Below the pieces are notes generated by a model. It worked only from the letters and a program-made list of their open reading frames with translations. It made no database searches and was not told where the DNA came from. 64,000 bases of DNA from Pseudovibrio sp947494035 (GTDB lineage: Bacteria > Pseudomonadota > Alphaproteobacteria > Rhizobiales > Stappiaceae). Below are positions 1 through 9,301 of this stretch, piece by piece; positions within the stretch are counted from its first letter, which is position 1; every line of letters begins with the position of its first letter. The translations under genes and the position numbers were made by a program. The stretch covers positions 124,001-188,000 of the forward strand of contig CANLTN010000001.1 of assembly GCA_947494035.1 (NCBI GenBank). The letters run 5' to 3'.

Positions 1-288
1 ATGGAACGCGAAGCGGACACCTTCGCCGTCGAAATGCTGGAACACGCAAATGTGGACGCTACCGGCCTTGCAAGCTTCCTCGAAAAGATTGCTGCAAGGC
101 AAGGGAGCGAGGAGACTGGAATCTCACAGGCCCTCGGGTTTCTCGCCAGTCACCCCCCAACACAAGAGCGTGTCGACACACTAACCCAAATCGCCGACCC
201 AAACGCCGCAAAAACACCAGTCCTCCCCCAGTGGCAATGGGAAAGCCTAAAAAACATCTGCTCGGATACCGTAGAAGTAAACGCCTGA
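1..288 (+). CDS. M48 family metallopeptidase, C-terminal fragment
   Basis: The window opens inside this gene; only the last 95 codons are present, ending at the TGA at 286-288. The fragment starts with the sequence EREAD, which fits the helix carrying the third zinc ligand (Glu) of M48 proteases, and has the HPPTQER motif near residue 51 that is characteristic of the family's C-terminal region. The HExxH zinc motif would lie upstream of the window. M48 proteins are usually membrane-linked or periplasmic quality-control proteases; whether this one has membrane segments cannot be seen. The family call rests on two short motifs. Confidence 0.75.
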   Translation: MEREADTFAVEMLEHANVDATGLASFLEKIAARQGSEETGISQALGFLASHPPTQERVDTLTQIADPNAAKTPVLPQWQWESLKNICSDTVEVNA

Positions 289-364
289 ACAACCGCTGCT
301 GGCTTGGGATGATGAGTGCGCAGGCGCTTAGTCTGAGGAGGCAATGAGACGCTACCATAGGTCC

Positions 365-1153
365 TCATTCACGAGGCGGTGCAGATGATTTACTCATCAG
401 CTGATCTTCATAGGCTTTCGCCACACGGACAAATCGCGAGTATGCGTGATTGTAGGCAATGATGAGCCCCCACCAGCCATAAACAAAACTCCGTCTGATG
501 ACATAGCTCTTCAGAAAGGCGAGCGGGAATTCTGTCAGGAGCCGGAACCTTGTCATTGTCCGTCCGTGCGAAACCATGTCCTGAACTTGCATGTCGGAGT
601 ACCGATTAAGCTTTTCGACCACAAACTGAATGGATCGCTGAGAGCGGTGGCTAATCTTCCCTATTAATTTGGCGGTTTGCGCGCCAGCAAAGGGCCTTAC
701 CGTGTCATGCACAGTTGAAACAGCAAAGCGCCCGTACTCTTTGTGGTAGAGGCGATACTGCCAGTAGCCATAGGCCCACCTTGCGGGACGTGTTTCATGC
801 GCAAACACGTTCACAATGTGCACTTTATAGATATCGTCTGGTGGTGCCGGATCGAAGAGTTGCGTAATTTCCTTCGCCAGCTCGGGGGTAACCTCTTCAT
901 CAGCGTCAATGTTTAGAAGCCAAAGATTCTGGCACTGGTCTTCCGCAAAGCGCTTTTGTTTTCCGTAACCATCCCACTGATTGAAGAAAACTTTAGCCCC
1001 GGCTGCTTCTGCAACCGCTACTGTGCGATCCGTTGAGCCGGAGTCGACAACAATGACCTCATCAACCCATTCTTTGACACTGTTGATGGCTGATAAAACC
1101 CTGTCTTCTTCATTTTTCGCAATAATAAATGCAGATACCGGCACTTTCTTCAC
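365..1153 (-). CDS. Glycosyltransferase family 2 (WaaE/KdtX-like)
   Basis: A 262-residue GT-A type glycosyltransferase. The N-terminal strand (VSAFIIAKNEE), the DSGSTD motif at residues 37-42 and the metal/nucleotide-sugar DxD (NIDADEE, D83 and D85) are all present. Length and sequence resemble the WaaE/KdtX group of LPS-core beta-glucosyltransferases, cytoplasmic enzymes that decorate lipopolysaccharide. The start is a GTG with only a weak ribosome binding site. It is the last of four minus-strand glycosyltransferase genes, but a 239-bp gap separates it from the GT8 gene, so it may have its own promoter. The acceptor is unknown. Confidence 0.85.
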   Translation of the reverse strand: MKKVPVSAFIIAKNEEDRVLSAINSVKEWVDEVIVVDSGSTDRTVAVAEAAGAKVFFNQWDGYGKQKRFAEDQCQNLWLLNIDADEEVTPELAKEITQLFDPAPPDDIYKVHIVNVFAHETRPARWAYGYWQYRLYHKEYGRFAVSTVHDTVRPFAGAQTAKLIGKISHRSQRSIQFVVEKLNRYSDMQVQDMVSHGRTMTRFRLLTEFPLAFLKSYVIRRSFVYGWWGLIIAYNHAYSRFVRVAKAYEDQLMSKSSAPPRE

Positions 1154-1392
1154 TGGAATGCTCTTTTGTATAAACTCTGCCTATAGACTGAATTTATACA
1201 AGTACCGATGATAACTTATTGCGAATGACTTTGATAAAATACATATGCTTCCGAAATAAGAACTGCCCGTCGTGATCGAAAAGGCGGATAATTTAATAAT
1301 TTACTTTAGTCACTGAGAAGAGTGCTTAAGATTTTCTGGTAAGTGTGCGGGTCTGAGCTGTAGCCCTCTTTCCTTTGGTCGCTCTTTGGTGC

Positions 1393-2424
1393 CTAAGGCA
1401 AGGAAGCTCCAGTGTATTTTTGTGTGGCCCACGACTTGGCACGTTTTTCATGCCTTATTTGCCTTAGCACATCACGTAAATCCCTGCGTCGCTTCTTGAG
1501 TGGATGAAGTTTTGAAAGCAAGATGTAAAACCATAGGTGGCGCTGCATCTTTTTCTTTCTGCTAACCAGCAGGTAGCAGCGCTGAGAAAACGGTGAGTCT
1601 TTCAAATAGCGAAGGTAGTCCGCTGGCTGCTCCATCCGATTCCAGACTTTTACCAGATGACCTGCATAATGCACGATTTTAGGGTCATCAATGGCACGCG
1701 CTAAAGCATCCTCGCCATGTGTTTCCAGAAGCATCTGCCAGTCTGGGGTGGTTGTTGGCGCTCCCTCCAACAACCTTTCCAATACACAATAGTCTATCGT
1801 GATTGGTTTGATCTTAGAAAAGGTAAGATTCATGAGTTCCAGATCAAACATCTCGAGCTGGTCACCATACTGGTCTATCAGTGCAACCACTTTGTCACAA
1901 AGTTTGTCCGCCAGAATAGCAGGCGTATTGAAGACGATCAGGCCTGACGCAAAAACGTGTTCGTTTTTGAAAGCATCCAGACGTTGATGCACTCGGAAGG
2001 TTTGCTCCATTGTCTCCACTGGAACCGCCGCAATATAATGCCCCTTCATGTCTTCGCTGAACAACGAGGTCAGATCGCATTTGAACTGAACATCTACATC
2101 GGAATAAATGACCTTCTCGAACTGGGGAAACAGCTTGGGAATAAACAGCCGTGCATAGACGATTAGGGGCCAGTTCCGTGAGCAAGGCGCACCGACAATG
2201 ATATCTTGTTCCAGAAAGTGGAAGGCAAGCTGATGGGCAGTCCCTTTAACGAGTTGCGCCAGCTTGTCTTGCGTGTCTGTAGGCAGGCCATCGTGTAGAA
2301 CAATGATGTTATAGCGCGTTGTCGGCTTGGCGGCTTGCACCAGCGACGCAATAGCGATGGAGCCAGGCAAGGCAAAGCCGTCATCAAATGCAAAGACGAT
2401 AGGTATGCTAGTGTCTCGTTGCAT
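1393..2424 (-). CDS. Glycosyltransferase family 8
   Basis: A 343-residue retaining GT-A enzyme of the GT8 family (LPS galactosyl/glucosyltransferases and glycogenin-like proteins). It has the N-terminal FAFDDGFALP segment, the metal-binding DxD in YSDVD (D109, D111) and the C-terminal HYAGHLVKVW motif matching the family HxxGxxKPW. The tail (last 60 residues) is rich in Arg and Lys, as in enzymes that work at the inner face of the membrane. Its ATG lies 17 nt inside the end of the upstream gene, indicating cotranscription and probably translational coupling. Donor and acceptor sugars cannot be told. Confidence 0.88.
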   Translation of the reverse strand: MQRDTSIPIVFAFDDGFALPGSIAIASLVQAAKPTTRYNIIVLHDGLPTDTQDKLAQLVKGTAHQLAFHFLEQDIIVGAPCSRNWPLIVYARLFIPKLFPQFEKVIYSDVDVQFKCDLTSLFSEDMKGHYIAAVPVETMEQTFRVHQRLDAFKNEHVFASGLIVFNTPAILADKLCDKVVALIDQYGDQLEMFDLELMNLTFSKIKPITIDYCVLERLLEGAPTTTPDWQMLLETHGEDALARAIDDPKIVHYAGHLVKVWNRMEQPADYLRYLKDSPFSQRCYLLVSRKKKMQRHLWFYILLSKLHPLKKRRRDLRDVLRQIRHEKRAKSWATQKYTGASLP

Positions 2425-3598
2425 TCTTTAAACTTTCCAAACCACGTGCCTTTTTTTCTTCAAAGAGCTTGAAGAGCTCAGCTTGCATGGCGCTGTAGGC
2501 CTCCTCTGACATGTTGGCAGCCTGCATCAACGCATCTTCCAGCCCGCCAGCGGGATAGACGACCGCGTTTTCTGGCGTAAAGCCATAACAGCCGGCAAAG
2601 GCCTCCTCAATGATCATGGGACGGTTAAAACCCAGCGAGAGCTGGGCGTTGCCAGAAGATTTTGAGTAATCCTTCCGCAGGAACGCGAGATCGGTTTCTT
2701 CTTCACTACTTAGGAGGGCGAGTATAAAACGGCTGGACCGGACCTCTTCAAAAAGAACATCATACCCCTTATCTGCCTGACAGCGAACGTTGGACAAAAG
2801 GTCTGGCGGAACCAATAGCTGTGTTCGGGCGACGAGCGTAAGTTGAGCTTCCGGGTGTATTTTCAGCAGTGCTCTGAATGCGTCATAGAGGAATTGTTTG
2901 TTGCGTACTCCAACAGAAATATACCGGAGCTTATCGCCTTTTTGCTTCGTTTGCGGGTCGTTTGAACGACAAAAGTAACTGGCGTTCACTTCCCTTACAC
3001 CCTCTTCAGAACTGAAGTTGTTCAGTAAGAAGGCTCGTTGTCTTTTGAAAAGGTTGCCTATTTCCGGCCCCCTGTCCTCCGTTAGTGTGTGGAGGATCCC
3101 GCACACCCTTTCTGCAAAATGCGGGTTACCTTTGCAGTATCTTTTCAGGGAAAACGCCCGGTAAATGAGTGTCGTCAAGAAATAGCTATCGACTTTTAAA
3201 TTTCTAAATCTGAAGACCCGATTGAAGAAGATCTCATCCAGTGGAAGCACGGTCACATTTGGATGGGGAACGATTGCACCTTCTAGACGCTTGTATTGCT
3301 TCGGGGAGACAAGAACCAAAATTCTTTGGAACCCTAAGTCCACATAGTAGTTTATCATCCCAAGGAGGACCTCTCCATGGAAGTCAGTAGGTTCAGCTAT
3401 AATAGCGCTCCGCTCTCCTTCCAGCAGCGCCATCTTACGCAGCTTCGAAAGAGAGGCTAAGCTCTGCGGAGAAATGAAAACCCTACAATAGTGATAGGCG
3501 AACTCGCGGCGGCTCTGCGGATCGGCAATAAACAAATAGGAAATGGCCCTCAGCGGGAAAGAGACCAGTTTTTCTTTGAAAGTAAGCCGGTGGAGCAT
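2408..3598 (-). CDS. Unrecognised protein in glycosyltransferase cluster, possibly GT-B fold
   Basis: A protein of about 396 residues (409 if the TTG at 3637 is used). I do not recognise the family. It lies between a GT4 and a GT8 gene with tight spacing or overlap on both sides, so it almost certainly acts in the same glycan pathway. The middle part (YISVGVRNKQFLYDAF, then LTLVARTQLLVPPDL) reads like the strand-helix pattern at the start of a GT-B C-terminal domain, and SLGFNRPMIIEEAFAG resembles the acceptor-contact region of GT4 enzymes, but a clear EX7E motif is missing. The ATG at 3598 was preferred because GGGAAA stands 7 nt before it. Confidence 0.6.
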   Translation of the reverse strand: MLHRLTFKEKLVSFPLRAISYLFIADPQSRREFAYHYCRVFISPQSLASLSKLRKMALLEGERSAIIAEPTDFHGEVLLGMINYYVDLGFQRILVLVSPKQYKRLEGAIVPHPNVTVLPLDEIFFNRVFRFRNLKVDSYFLTTLIYRAFSLKRYCKGNPHFAERVCGILHTLTEDRGPEIGNLFKRQRAFLLNNFSSEEGVREVNASYFCRSNDPQTKQKGDKLRYISVGVRNKQFLYDAFRALLKIHPEAQLTLVARTQLLVPPDLLSNVRCQADKGYDVLFEEVRSSRFILALLSSEEETDLAFLRKDYSKSSGNAQLSLGFNRPMIIEEAFAGCYGFTPENAVVYPAGGLEDALMQAANMSEEAYSAMQAELFKLFEEKKARGLESLKNATRH

Positions 3599-3627
3599 AA
3601 ATGCGTTTCCCAGTCTGGTTCTCAAGA

Positions 3628-4707
3628 CTATTGACAATTTTCAACAATGATCTGACGGATGGTATCCAACTGATGTGCCCTGACCTCCACGTTGTGATGT
3701 GTACGCGTAAACTCATGGCCGGACGCAGCAAGGCTCGTCAGGCGATCAGGTGTGCCAATGAGATCGTTCAAAGCGCTGGTAATATCCGCAGCCGTCACGT
3801 TTTTCAGGTAGATTGCATGGCTACCGCTCGCCTCGCGCAGCCCACCGCGTCCAGAAGAAATGACCGCACAGCCTGCTGCGTGGGCTTCGATGGCAGCAAG
3901 GCCAAATGACTCATGCAAAATCGAGGGCACCACAGCGATTTTACTCCGTTGGAGCACATCCTTGACCGCTGACAAGGGAAGGTCGCGATGGAGAATGCAT
4001 CGATCGCCAAACGGTGCGAGGCAGCTGGTGACTTCTTCCGTCCAGCCTTTGTGTTTTTCCCAGTACCCAAGAGCCAGTTCTGCCTTCCAGCAGGGATTGT
4101 CCTCCAATACTGATACAAGAGCCTCTACCAACTGTGCGATACCCTTCTCCGGTGCAGCCCGGCCTGCGAACGCAATGATATTCTCCTTGGGAACATCGGG
4201 GGCGGCCCATTGCTCCAGTGCGATGGGGTTTGGCACCGCAAAGCTGCTTTCCCTGAACTTGGGAAAGGCCCTTGTAAAGGTGCGCCGCGCGAAGTCACTT
4301 ACGAATATGTGCGCATCAAATGCGTTGTAGCGACGCTGGTGCCGCCACTTTGTGATGAAGTTGCTTGGCCTCTTGACCACGTTGTGACGGTAAAAGGCGC
4401 TCGGAATAGCGCCAAGGCGTGAGGCCAATTGATAACCACTTGGCGCGTGCTGATGGATCTCCAGAAAGTCTGGCCTAAGATCGTCCAGCACAGTACGAAT
4501 GGCTTTATACCGGGCTGCTTTGCTATGGTAAGCAGGCACCTGAATGGTGTGAAAGTCCGTGCCCACATCAGCCCCTTCATCACACAAAATGCTCATGGAC
4601 CCAAGAAAGCGGCTTGCGCTGTTGATTGTCCTGACAACAGTCTCAATCGAGTTGGGCTTTTTTTGGTCGAAGGTAAACCTGGGCGGAAGAATTACAGCGA
4701 TTTTCAT
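3628..4707 (-). CDS. Glycosyltransferase family 4 (GT-B)
   Basis: A GT-B retaining glycosyltransferase of about 359 residues. The N-terminus (MKIAVILPP) is a Rossmann strand, the C-terminal domain begins around residue 178 (IIAFAGRAAPEKG), and the nucleotide-sugar EX7E motif is present (HESFGLAAIE, glutamates about 266 and 274). The ATG at 4707 was chosen because the protein then begins with the usual strand; an in-frame GTG at 4740 would add 11 residues with no family support. It is the first gene of the four-gene cluster. The probable job is addition of a hexose to LPS core, O-antigen or another surface glycan. Confidence 0.85.
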   Translation of the reverse strand: MKIAVILPPRFTFDQKKPNSIETVVRTINSASRFLGSMSILCDEGADVGTDFHTIQVPAYHSKAARYKAIRTVLDDLRPDFLEIHQHAPSGYQLASRLGAIPSAFYRHNVVKRPSNFITKWRHQRRYNAFDAHIFVSDFARRTFTRAFPKFRESSFAVPNPIALEQWAAPDVPKENIIAFAGRAAPEKGIAQLVEALVSVLEDNPCWKAELALGYWEKHKGWTEEVTSCLAPFGDRCILHRDLPLSAVKDVLQRSKIAVVPSILHESFGLAAIEAHAAGCAVISSGRGGLREASGSHAIYLKNVTAADITSALNDLIGTPDRLTSLAASGHEFTRTHHNVEVRAHQLDTIRQIIVENCQ

Positions 4708-4906
4708 TGCTTCTGCCATACTGCGGGTGCTTGTCTGCACCTCTTGCTTTAATTGAGTTAAGTTATGTCAATTAACTTGTGGCAAGTATTGCATGTTCTC
4801 CACAAAAAAACAACCAGAGGACTACTGCAAACGTAACGCATGAGTTCCTCCTCTTCCTGCGTTCTTCTGTGGCGCAATTTGAGAGGCCCCTCCTGTAGAT
4901 ATCTCG

Positions 4907-6337
4907 TTACTCGGTAGCAATCATGCTCGCCTTAAGCGGTGGCTTTGCCTCTGGTGGAATAGGGCAGTCGTATGGCTCAATGTCCAACTGCGCTTGGTGA
5001 GCGCGTTTTGCGTCGAATATCAGGGTTTCATCCGTAAACGCCTTCGCTGCCGTTTGGGCGATTATTTTTGCGGCATGAACCATGCCCTTGTGGGCAATGC
5101 CTGATTTGCCTTGTGCTGTCACCTGCCATGTGTGGAGCTGTGTACCTATGGCATGCGTTGCCACGCGTGCCTGCATCGTCGGGACTTGCCATGAGACATC
5201 GGCGACATCTGTTGATCCGGAAAGTATCTCACCTTGTGTCTCCAGCGGGACGATGTAGTCACAGAGCGGATAATCTTCTTGTCTGGTGACACCAACGAGT
5301 TGGTAGGCGGCATTGATATCAGCGTCACTTAGCGTCGCCTGAATTTGCGCGGCATATTGGCGGTCTGCATCATCAAATTGCACGCCACCCAGTTCATGAA
5401 GGACGCTCTCCATAGCGTTTTTGAGTGGCGCATTATCCAACATATTGGCAACCGCGCTCATAAAGGTGGCAGTGACCTTTGTCTCTGTCATCATCGCCGC
5501 ACCTTCAGCAACTTTTTTCACGCGCTCGACCAGGCTTTTCATGCCGCTTAACGATTTCGAACGCACGACATAGCGGACTTTTGCATAGGATTGAACAACG
5601 TTTGGCGCAATTCCGCCGCTATCCAAAATCGCATAGTGTACGCGATCACCATCCGGCATATGCTCACGCAGATAATTAACCCCGACGGACATCAACTGCA
5701 CCGCATCAAGAGCACTGCGCCCGAGGTGGGGGGAAGCGGCAGCATGTGCAGATCTACCAAAAAACTCAAAATCAATGCGGGTATTGGCAAGACTAACCAT
5801 TTCGTCAACGCGTGTCATGGAAGCTGGATGCCATGTGATCGCGATGTCAACATCGTCGAATACACCTTCGCGAGCCATAAACGATTTTGCCGCACCACCT
5901 TCTTCTGCTGGGCAGCCAACATAGCGTACCCTTCCAGGTGTCCCTGTTTCTTTAAGCCAGTCTTTTAATGCTGTTGCTGCAAGTAAGGAAGCAGACCCTA
6001 GTAAATTGTGTCCGCAGCCATGTCCATTGCCGCCTTTTATTAGCTCTTTAGGCTCCGCAATATCTGCCACTTGAGATAGTCCAGGCAGGGCGTCATATTC
6101 CCCCAGTATCGCGATGACGGGACCGCCCTCGCCAGCCTCACCCTGAACGGCGGTGGGAATATCAGCCAGACCCTCAGTGATTTTGAAACCCTTTTCCTTG
6201 AGCATGGCGACGTGCTCGGCGCAGGATTTGAACTCACCATAGAGGAGCTCTGGCGTTCCCCATACGCGATCTGACATTCCAATTAGATCGTCTTTATGGG
6301 TTTCAACGTGGTCCCAAATCGGCTCAGAGTTTTTCAT
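4907..6337 (-). CDS. M20 family amidohydrolase, AbgB-like
   Basis: A 476-residue M20 metallohydrolase most like AbgB, one subunit of p-aminobenzoyl-glutamate hydrolase, and related aminoacylases. Metal-binding motifs are visible: GEYDALPG near residue 79, GHGCGHN at 105-111, and EEGG followed by a WHP motif around residues 150-180. The length fits the family. It is probably cytoplasmic, since no signal peptide is seen. The gene has a good ribosome binding site (GGAAG) and is divergent from a peptide-type ABC importer across 342 bp. That arrangement suggests import of a dipeptide or N-acyl amino acid followed by hydrolysis; the substrate is inference. Confidence 0.85.
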   Translation of the reverse strand: MKNSEPIWDHVETHKDDLIGMSDRVWGTPELLYGEFKSCAEHVAMLKEKGFKITEGLADIPTAVQGEAGEGGPVIAILGEYDALPGLSQVADIAEPKELIKGGNGHGCGHNLLGSASLLAATALKDWLKETGTPGRVRYVGCPAEEGGAAKSFMAREGVFDDVDIAITWHPASMTRVDEMVSLANTRIDFEFFGRSAHAAASPHLGRSALDAVQLMSVGVNYLREHMPDGDRVHYAILDSGGIAPNVVQSYAKVRYVVRSKSLSGMKSLVERVKKVAEGAAMMTETKVTATFMSAVANMLDNAPLKNAMESVLHELGGVQFDDADRQYAAQIQATLSDADINAAYQLVGVTRQEDYPLCDYIVPLETQGEILSGSTDVADVSWQVPTMQARVATHAIGTQLHTWQVTAQGKSGIAHKGMVHAAKIIAQTAAKAFTDETLIFDAKRAHQAQLDIEPYDCPIPPEAKPPLKASMIATE

Positions 6338-6679
6338 AGCACTTCCAAAACTTGATTAAAACAAAAGGCTAAACCCATCTATCTAAAGCACTAGAAGACG
6401 AGACAGATAGATACGAGGTAATCGGCGGCAGCAAACCCAAGGTTAATATCAATCTAACACTATGAATTTGTTACCATATTTGATGGTTAACTCAAGGAAA
6501 CAGGGCTAATTTACGGCGCTGATGCTGCAGTCAGGTGGGCTAGTGTACTGGTTGTCCAAATTAATACCTTTCAATCATAGATGAGTTACTTGAATTTACA
6601 GCTCTAATAATATGTGTAATTACTTATGAGTCAAAAGCAAGTTCGCTTTGTTTTCGGCGCTACATAATTGGGGGGAATT
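6338..6679 (+). promoter_or_regulatory. Divergent intergenic region between amidohydrolase and ABC importer
   Basis: This 342-bp AT-rich gap separates two divergent transcription units and must hold both promoters. No convincing operator, riboswitch or terminator could be picked out by eye. The only clear signal is the GGGGGAA ribosome binding site directly before the ATG at 6680. Confidence 0.4.
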
Positions 6680-8254
6680 ATGAAGAAGATAATAGTGTCG
6701 GCAGTGCTTGCAAATCTCTTGCTCGCAAGCGCAGCTTACGCGGAAGATCTGGTTATCGGTCTGGCTTCCGAGCCAACCGCCATTGATCCGCACTACCATA
6801 ATCTTGGACCAAACAATGCATTTTCACGGCATATCTTTGATACGCTGATTGGCCAGAACGAAGTGCAGGCCCTATTTCCAAGCCTTGCCGTTTCCTGGCA
6901 ACCTATTAACGCCACCACTTGGGAGATCAAGCTACGTAAGGGCGTGAAGTTCCATGACGGGACTGACTTCAATGCAGATGATGTGATTTATAGCTTCGAA
7001 CGTGCGCCTGATGTGCCCAACTCGCCTTCGAGTATGGCAACCTATACCAAGGGCAAAACCGTCGAAAAGGTAGATGATTACACCATTCACATTAAGACAG
7101 CCGCTCCTGCACCGCTCGTACCCAATGAAATTTCCCAGGTAGCGATCATATCAGATAGCATCAAAGGAAGTGATGCGACAGCCGACTTCAACTCAGGAAA
7201 AGCCGCAGTCGGGACTGGTCCCTTTAAGTTTAGCGAGTTCGTTCCCGGTGACAGTATCAGTATTACGGCTAACGAAGACTATTGGGGCGGAAAGCCGGAG
7301 TGGGACAGCGTTACTTTCAAGCCGATCCCAACCGGCCCTTCACGGGTAGCTGCTCTTTTTACCGGTGACGTCGATGTTATCAGCGGTGTTCCAACCACTG
7401 ACATTGAAAGCGTGAAAAAAGGCGGAAACTTCAATATATGGCAGGGTCCATCAAACCGGGTGATCTACCTGCATATGGACCAGTTCCGTGAGAACTCGCC
7501 GCATATCAGTTCGCTTGACGGTTCGCCAATCAAGAACCCACTCATGGACCAGCGTGTACGTTTGGCACTGTCCAAAGCAATCAACCGCAAAGGCATTGTA
7601 GAACGGGTCATGGAAGGGGTCGCCATTGAAGCGGGCCAAGTGCTTCCAGCAGGTTTCTTCGGAGTATCGGAAAATCTGAAGCCTGAAGCCTATGATCCTG
7701 CCGGCGCTAAAGAATTGCTCGCGGATGCTGGCTATGGTGATGGGTTTGCGCTGACTATTCACGGACCTAATGACCGTTACATCAACGATTCCAAGATTGT
7801 TGAAGCCCTTGGCCAGATGTTCACGCGCGTAGGCATCAAAACCAGCGTGGAAACAATGCCGCGTTCGGTGTACTTCAAACGCGCATCATCCGGTGGTGAA
7901 GGCGGGTTGCCTGAGTTCTCGCTGGTGCTTGTTGGGTGGGGCGCAGGCTCTGGCGAGGCATCCTCGCCGCTCAAATCCCTAATTCACACCTACGATAAGT
8001 CCAAGGGTATGGGAACAGCCAACCGTGGCCGTCACTCGGATGCGGAGATCGATGCCTTGATCGAGGAAGCTTTGGCAACCGTCGATGACGAAAAGCGTCA
8101 GGACTTGCTTGCGCAGGCAACGGAGAAAGCAATCGGTAGGCTGGCAATTATTCCATTGCATTTTCAGGTGAATACGTGGGCAACCCGCGACGGCCTGAAG
8201 ATTACGCCGCGCACTGATGAATACACGTTGGCCATGGGCGTAACCAAAGAATAA
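6680..8254 (+). CDS. Peptide/dipeptide ABC transporter substrate-binding protein (SBP family 5)
   Basis: A periplasmic solute-binding protein of 524 residues. The signal peptide is clear (MKK, then hydrophobic residues up to about AYA-21), and the mature part has the family-5 pattern: VIGLASEPTAIDPH near the start, WEIKLRKGVKFHDG near residue 80, and a GTGPFKF motif near residue 180. The ATG at 6680 is used because it begins the signal peptide and follows GGGGGAA; an upstream in-frame TTG at 6668 is not needed. It is the first gene of the importer operon; a strong hairpin follows before the permease genes, which often keeps binding-protein expression higher than that of the membrane parts. 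Confidence 0.93.
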   Translation: MKKIIVSAVLANLLLASAAYAEDLVIGLASEPTAIDPHYHNLGPNNAFSRHIFDTLIGQNEVQALFPSLAVSWQPINATTWEIKLRKGVKFHDGTDFNADDVIYSFERAPDVPNSPSSMATYTKGKTVEKVDDYTIHIKTAAPAPLVPNEISQVAIISDSIKGSDATADFNSGKAAVGTGPFKFSEFVPGDSISITANEDYWGGKPEWDSVTFKPIPTGPSRVAALFTGDVDVISGVPTTDIESVKKGGNFNIWQGPSNRVIYLHMDQFRENSPHISSLDGSPIKNPLMDQRVRLALSKAINRKGIVERVMEGVAIEAGQVLPAGFFGVSENLKPEAYDPAGAKELLADAGYGDGFALTIHGPNDRYINDSKIVEALGQMFTRVGIKTSVETMPRSVYFKRASSGGEGGLPEFSLVLVGWGAGSGEASSPLKSLIHTYDKSKGMGTANRGRHSDAEIDALIEEALATVDDEKRQDLLAQATEKAIGRLAIIPLHFQVNTWATRDGLKITPRTDEYTLAMGVTKE

Positions 8255-8275
8255 TTCCCGTATTTATCTATCTGC

Positions 8276-8300
8276 CTTCCCGGACTGTTTGTCCGGGAAG
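8276..8300 (+). terminator. Intercistronic hairpin after the binding-protein gene
   Basis: A perfect 10-bp inverted repeat (CTTCCCGGAC / GTCCGGGAAG) with a TGTTT loop sits 21 nt after the stop of the binding protein. It is followed by ATTTGAG, not a run of T, so it is more likely an mRNA-stabilising or attenuating element than a full terminator. Confidence 0.6.
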
Positions 8301-8323
8301 ATTTGAGTAGCAAAGTTAAATAG

Positions 8324-9301
8324 ATGCTCGCATTTCTTCTTCGCCGTTTCGGCCAAAGTGTTATCGTCGTGGCTTTGATGGCTACGATTGTTTTCTTCGG
8401 GGTGAATGTCGTTGGTAACCCGGTTGATATGCTTGTTAGCCCGGAGGCGGACCAAGCAGAGATCGAGCGTGTTATTCGTGATTTTGGCTTAGATAAGCCC
8501 ATTATCGAACAGTTCTGGTATTTTCTAAAAGGTGCTGCGCAGGGCAATCTCGGCACTTCGTTTATTTTTGGTGAGCCTGCTGCCCAACTAATCTTGGAGC
8601 GGATGCCTGCTACTATGGAGCTGGCTATTTGTGCGCTTCTGATAGCGGTGGTCTTTGGTATTCCGCTAGGTGTTTACGCTGGCATTCGGCCGCAATCGGC
8701 GAGCGCCCGTACAATTATGGCGGCTTCTATCTTGGGGTTCAGCCTGCCAACTTTCTGGGTCGGGATTATGCTCATAATGGCGTTTTCCGTTCAGCTTGGC
8801 TGGCTACCATCTACGGGACGTGGGGATACTGCCACCTTCTTAGGTATTGAGAGCAGTCTTTTCACACTCGATGGTTGGTCGCACATCTTTCTGCCCGCCT
8901 TTAACTTGGCGCTTTTGAAAATGTCGCTGGTTATAAGGCTTAGCCGCGCTGGAACCCGCGAAGTCATGCAGCAGGACTATATCAAATTTGCCCGGGCAAA
9001 GGGGCTGTCTTTTGCTCGCATCGTTCGTGTGCATCTACTTAAGAACATTCTCATTCCGGTGGTAACAGTGCTGGGGCTGGAGTTTGGCTCGCTTATCGCT
9101 TTTTCGGTCGTCACGGAGAGCATATTTGCTTGGCCCGGCATGGGCAAGCTGCTTATCGATGCTGTTTTGCAATTGGACCGGCCCATAATCGTCGCTTACC
9201 TGATGATTATCGTGGTGCTGTTCGTAACAATCAACCTGATCGTGGATGTCCTCTATTCGCTGCTCGACCCACGCGTTACCTTGACGGGGCAAAGCTCATG
9301 A
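8324..9301 (+). CDS. Peptide ABC transporter permease (DppB type)
   Basis: A 325-residue inner-membrane permease of the DppB/OppB class. It opens with MLAFLLRRFGQSVIVV, typical of the family, and has about six hydrophobic segments. The cytoplasmic EAA loop that contacts the ATPase is visible around residues 205-225 (MQQDYIKFARAKGLSF). It pairs with the following permease to form the channel. The TGA stop overlaps the next ATG (ATGA), which indicates translational coupling. Confidence 0.93.
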   Translation: MLAFLLRRFGQSVIVVALMATIVFFGVNVVGNPVDMLVSPEADQAEIERVIRDFGLDKPIIEQFWYFLKGAAQGNLGTSFIFGEPAAQLILERMPATMELAICALLIAVVFGIPLGVYAGIRPQSASARTIMAASILGFSLPTFWVGIMLIMAFSVQLGWLPSTGRGDTATFLGIESSLFTLDGWSHIFLPAFNLALLKMSLVIRLSRAGTREVMQQDYIKFARAKGLSFARIVRVHLLKNILIPVVTVLGLEFGSLIAFSVVTESIFAWPGMGKLLIDAVLQLDRPIIVAYLMIIVVLFVTINLIVDVLYSLLDPRVTLTGQSS

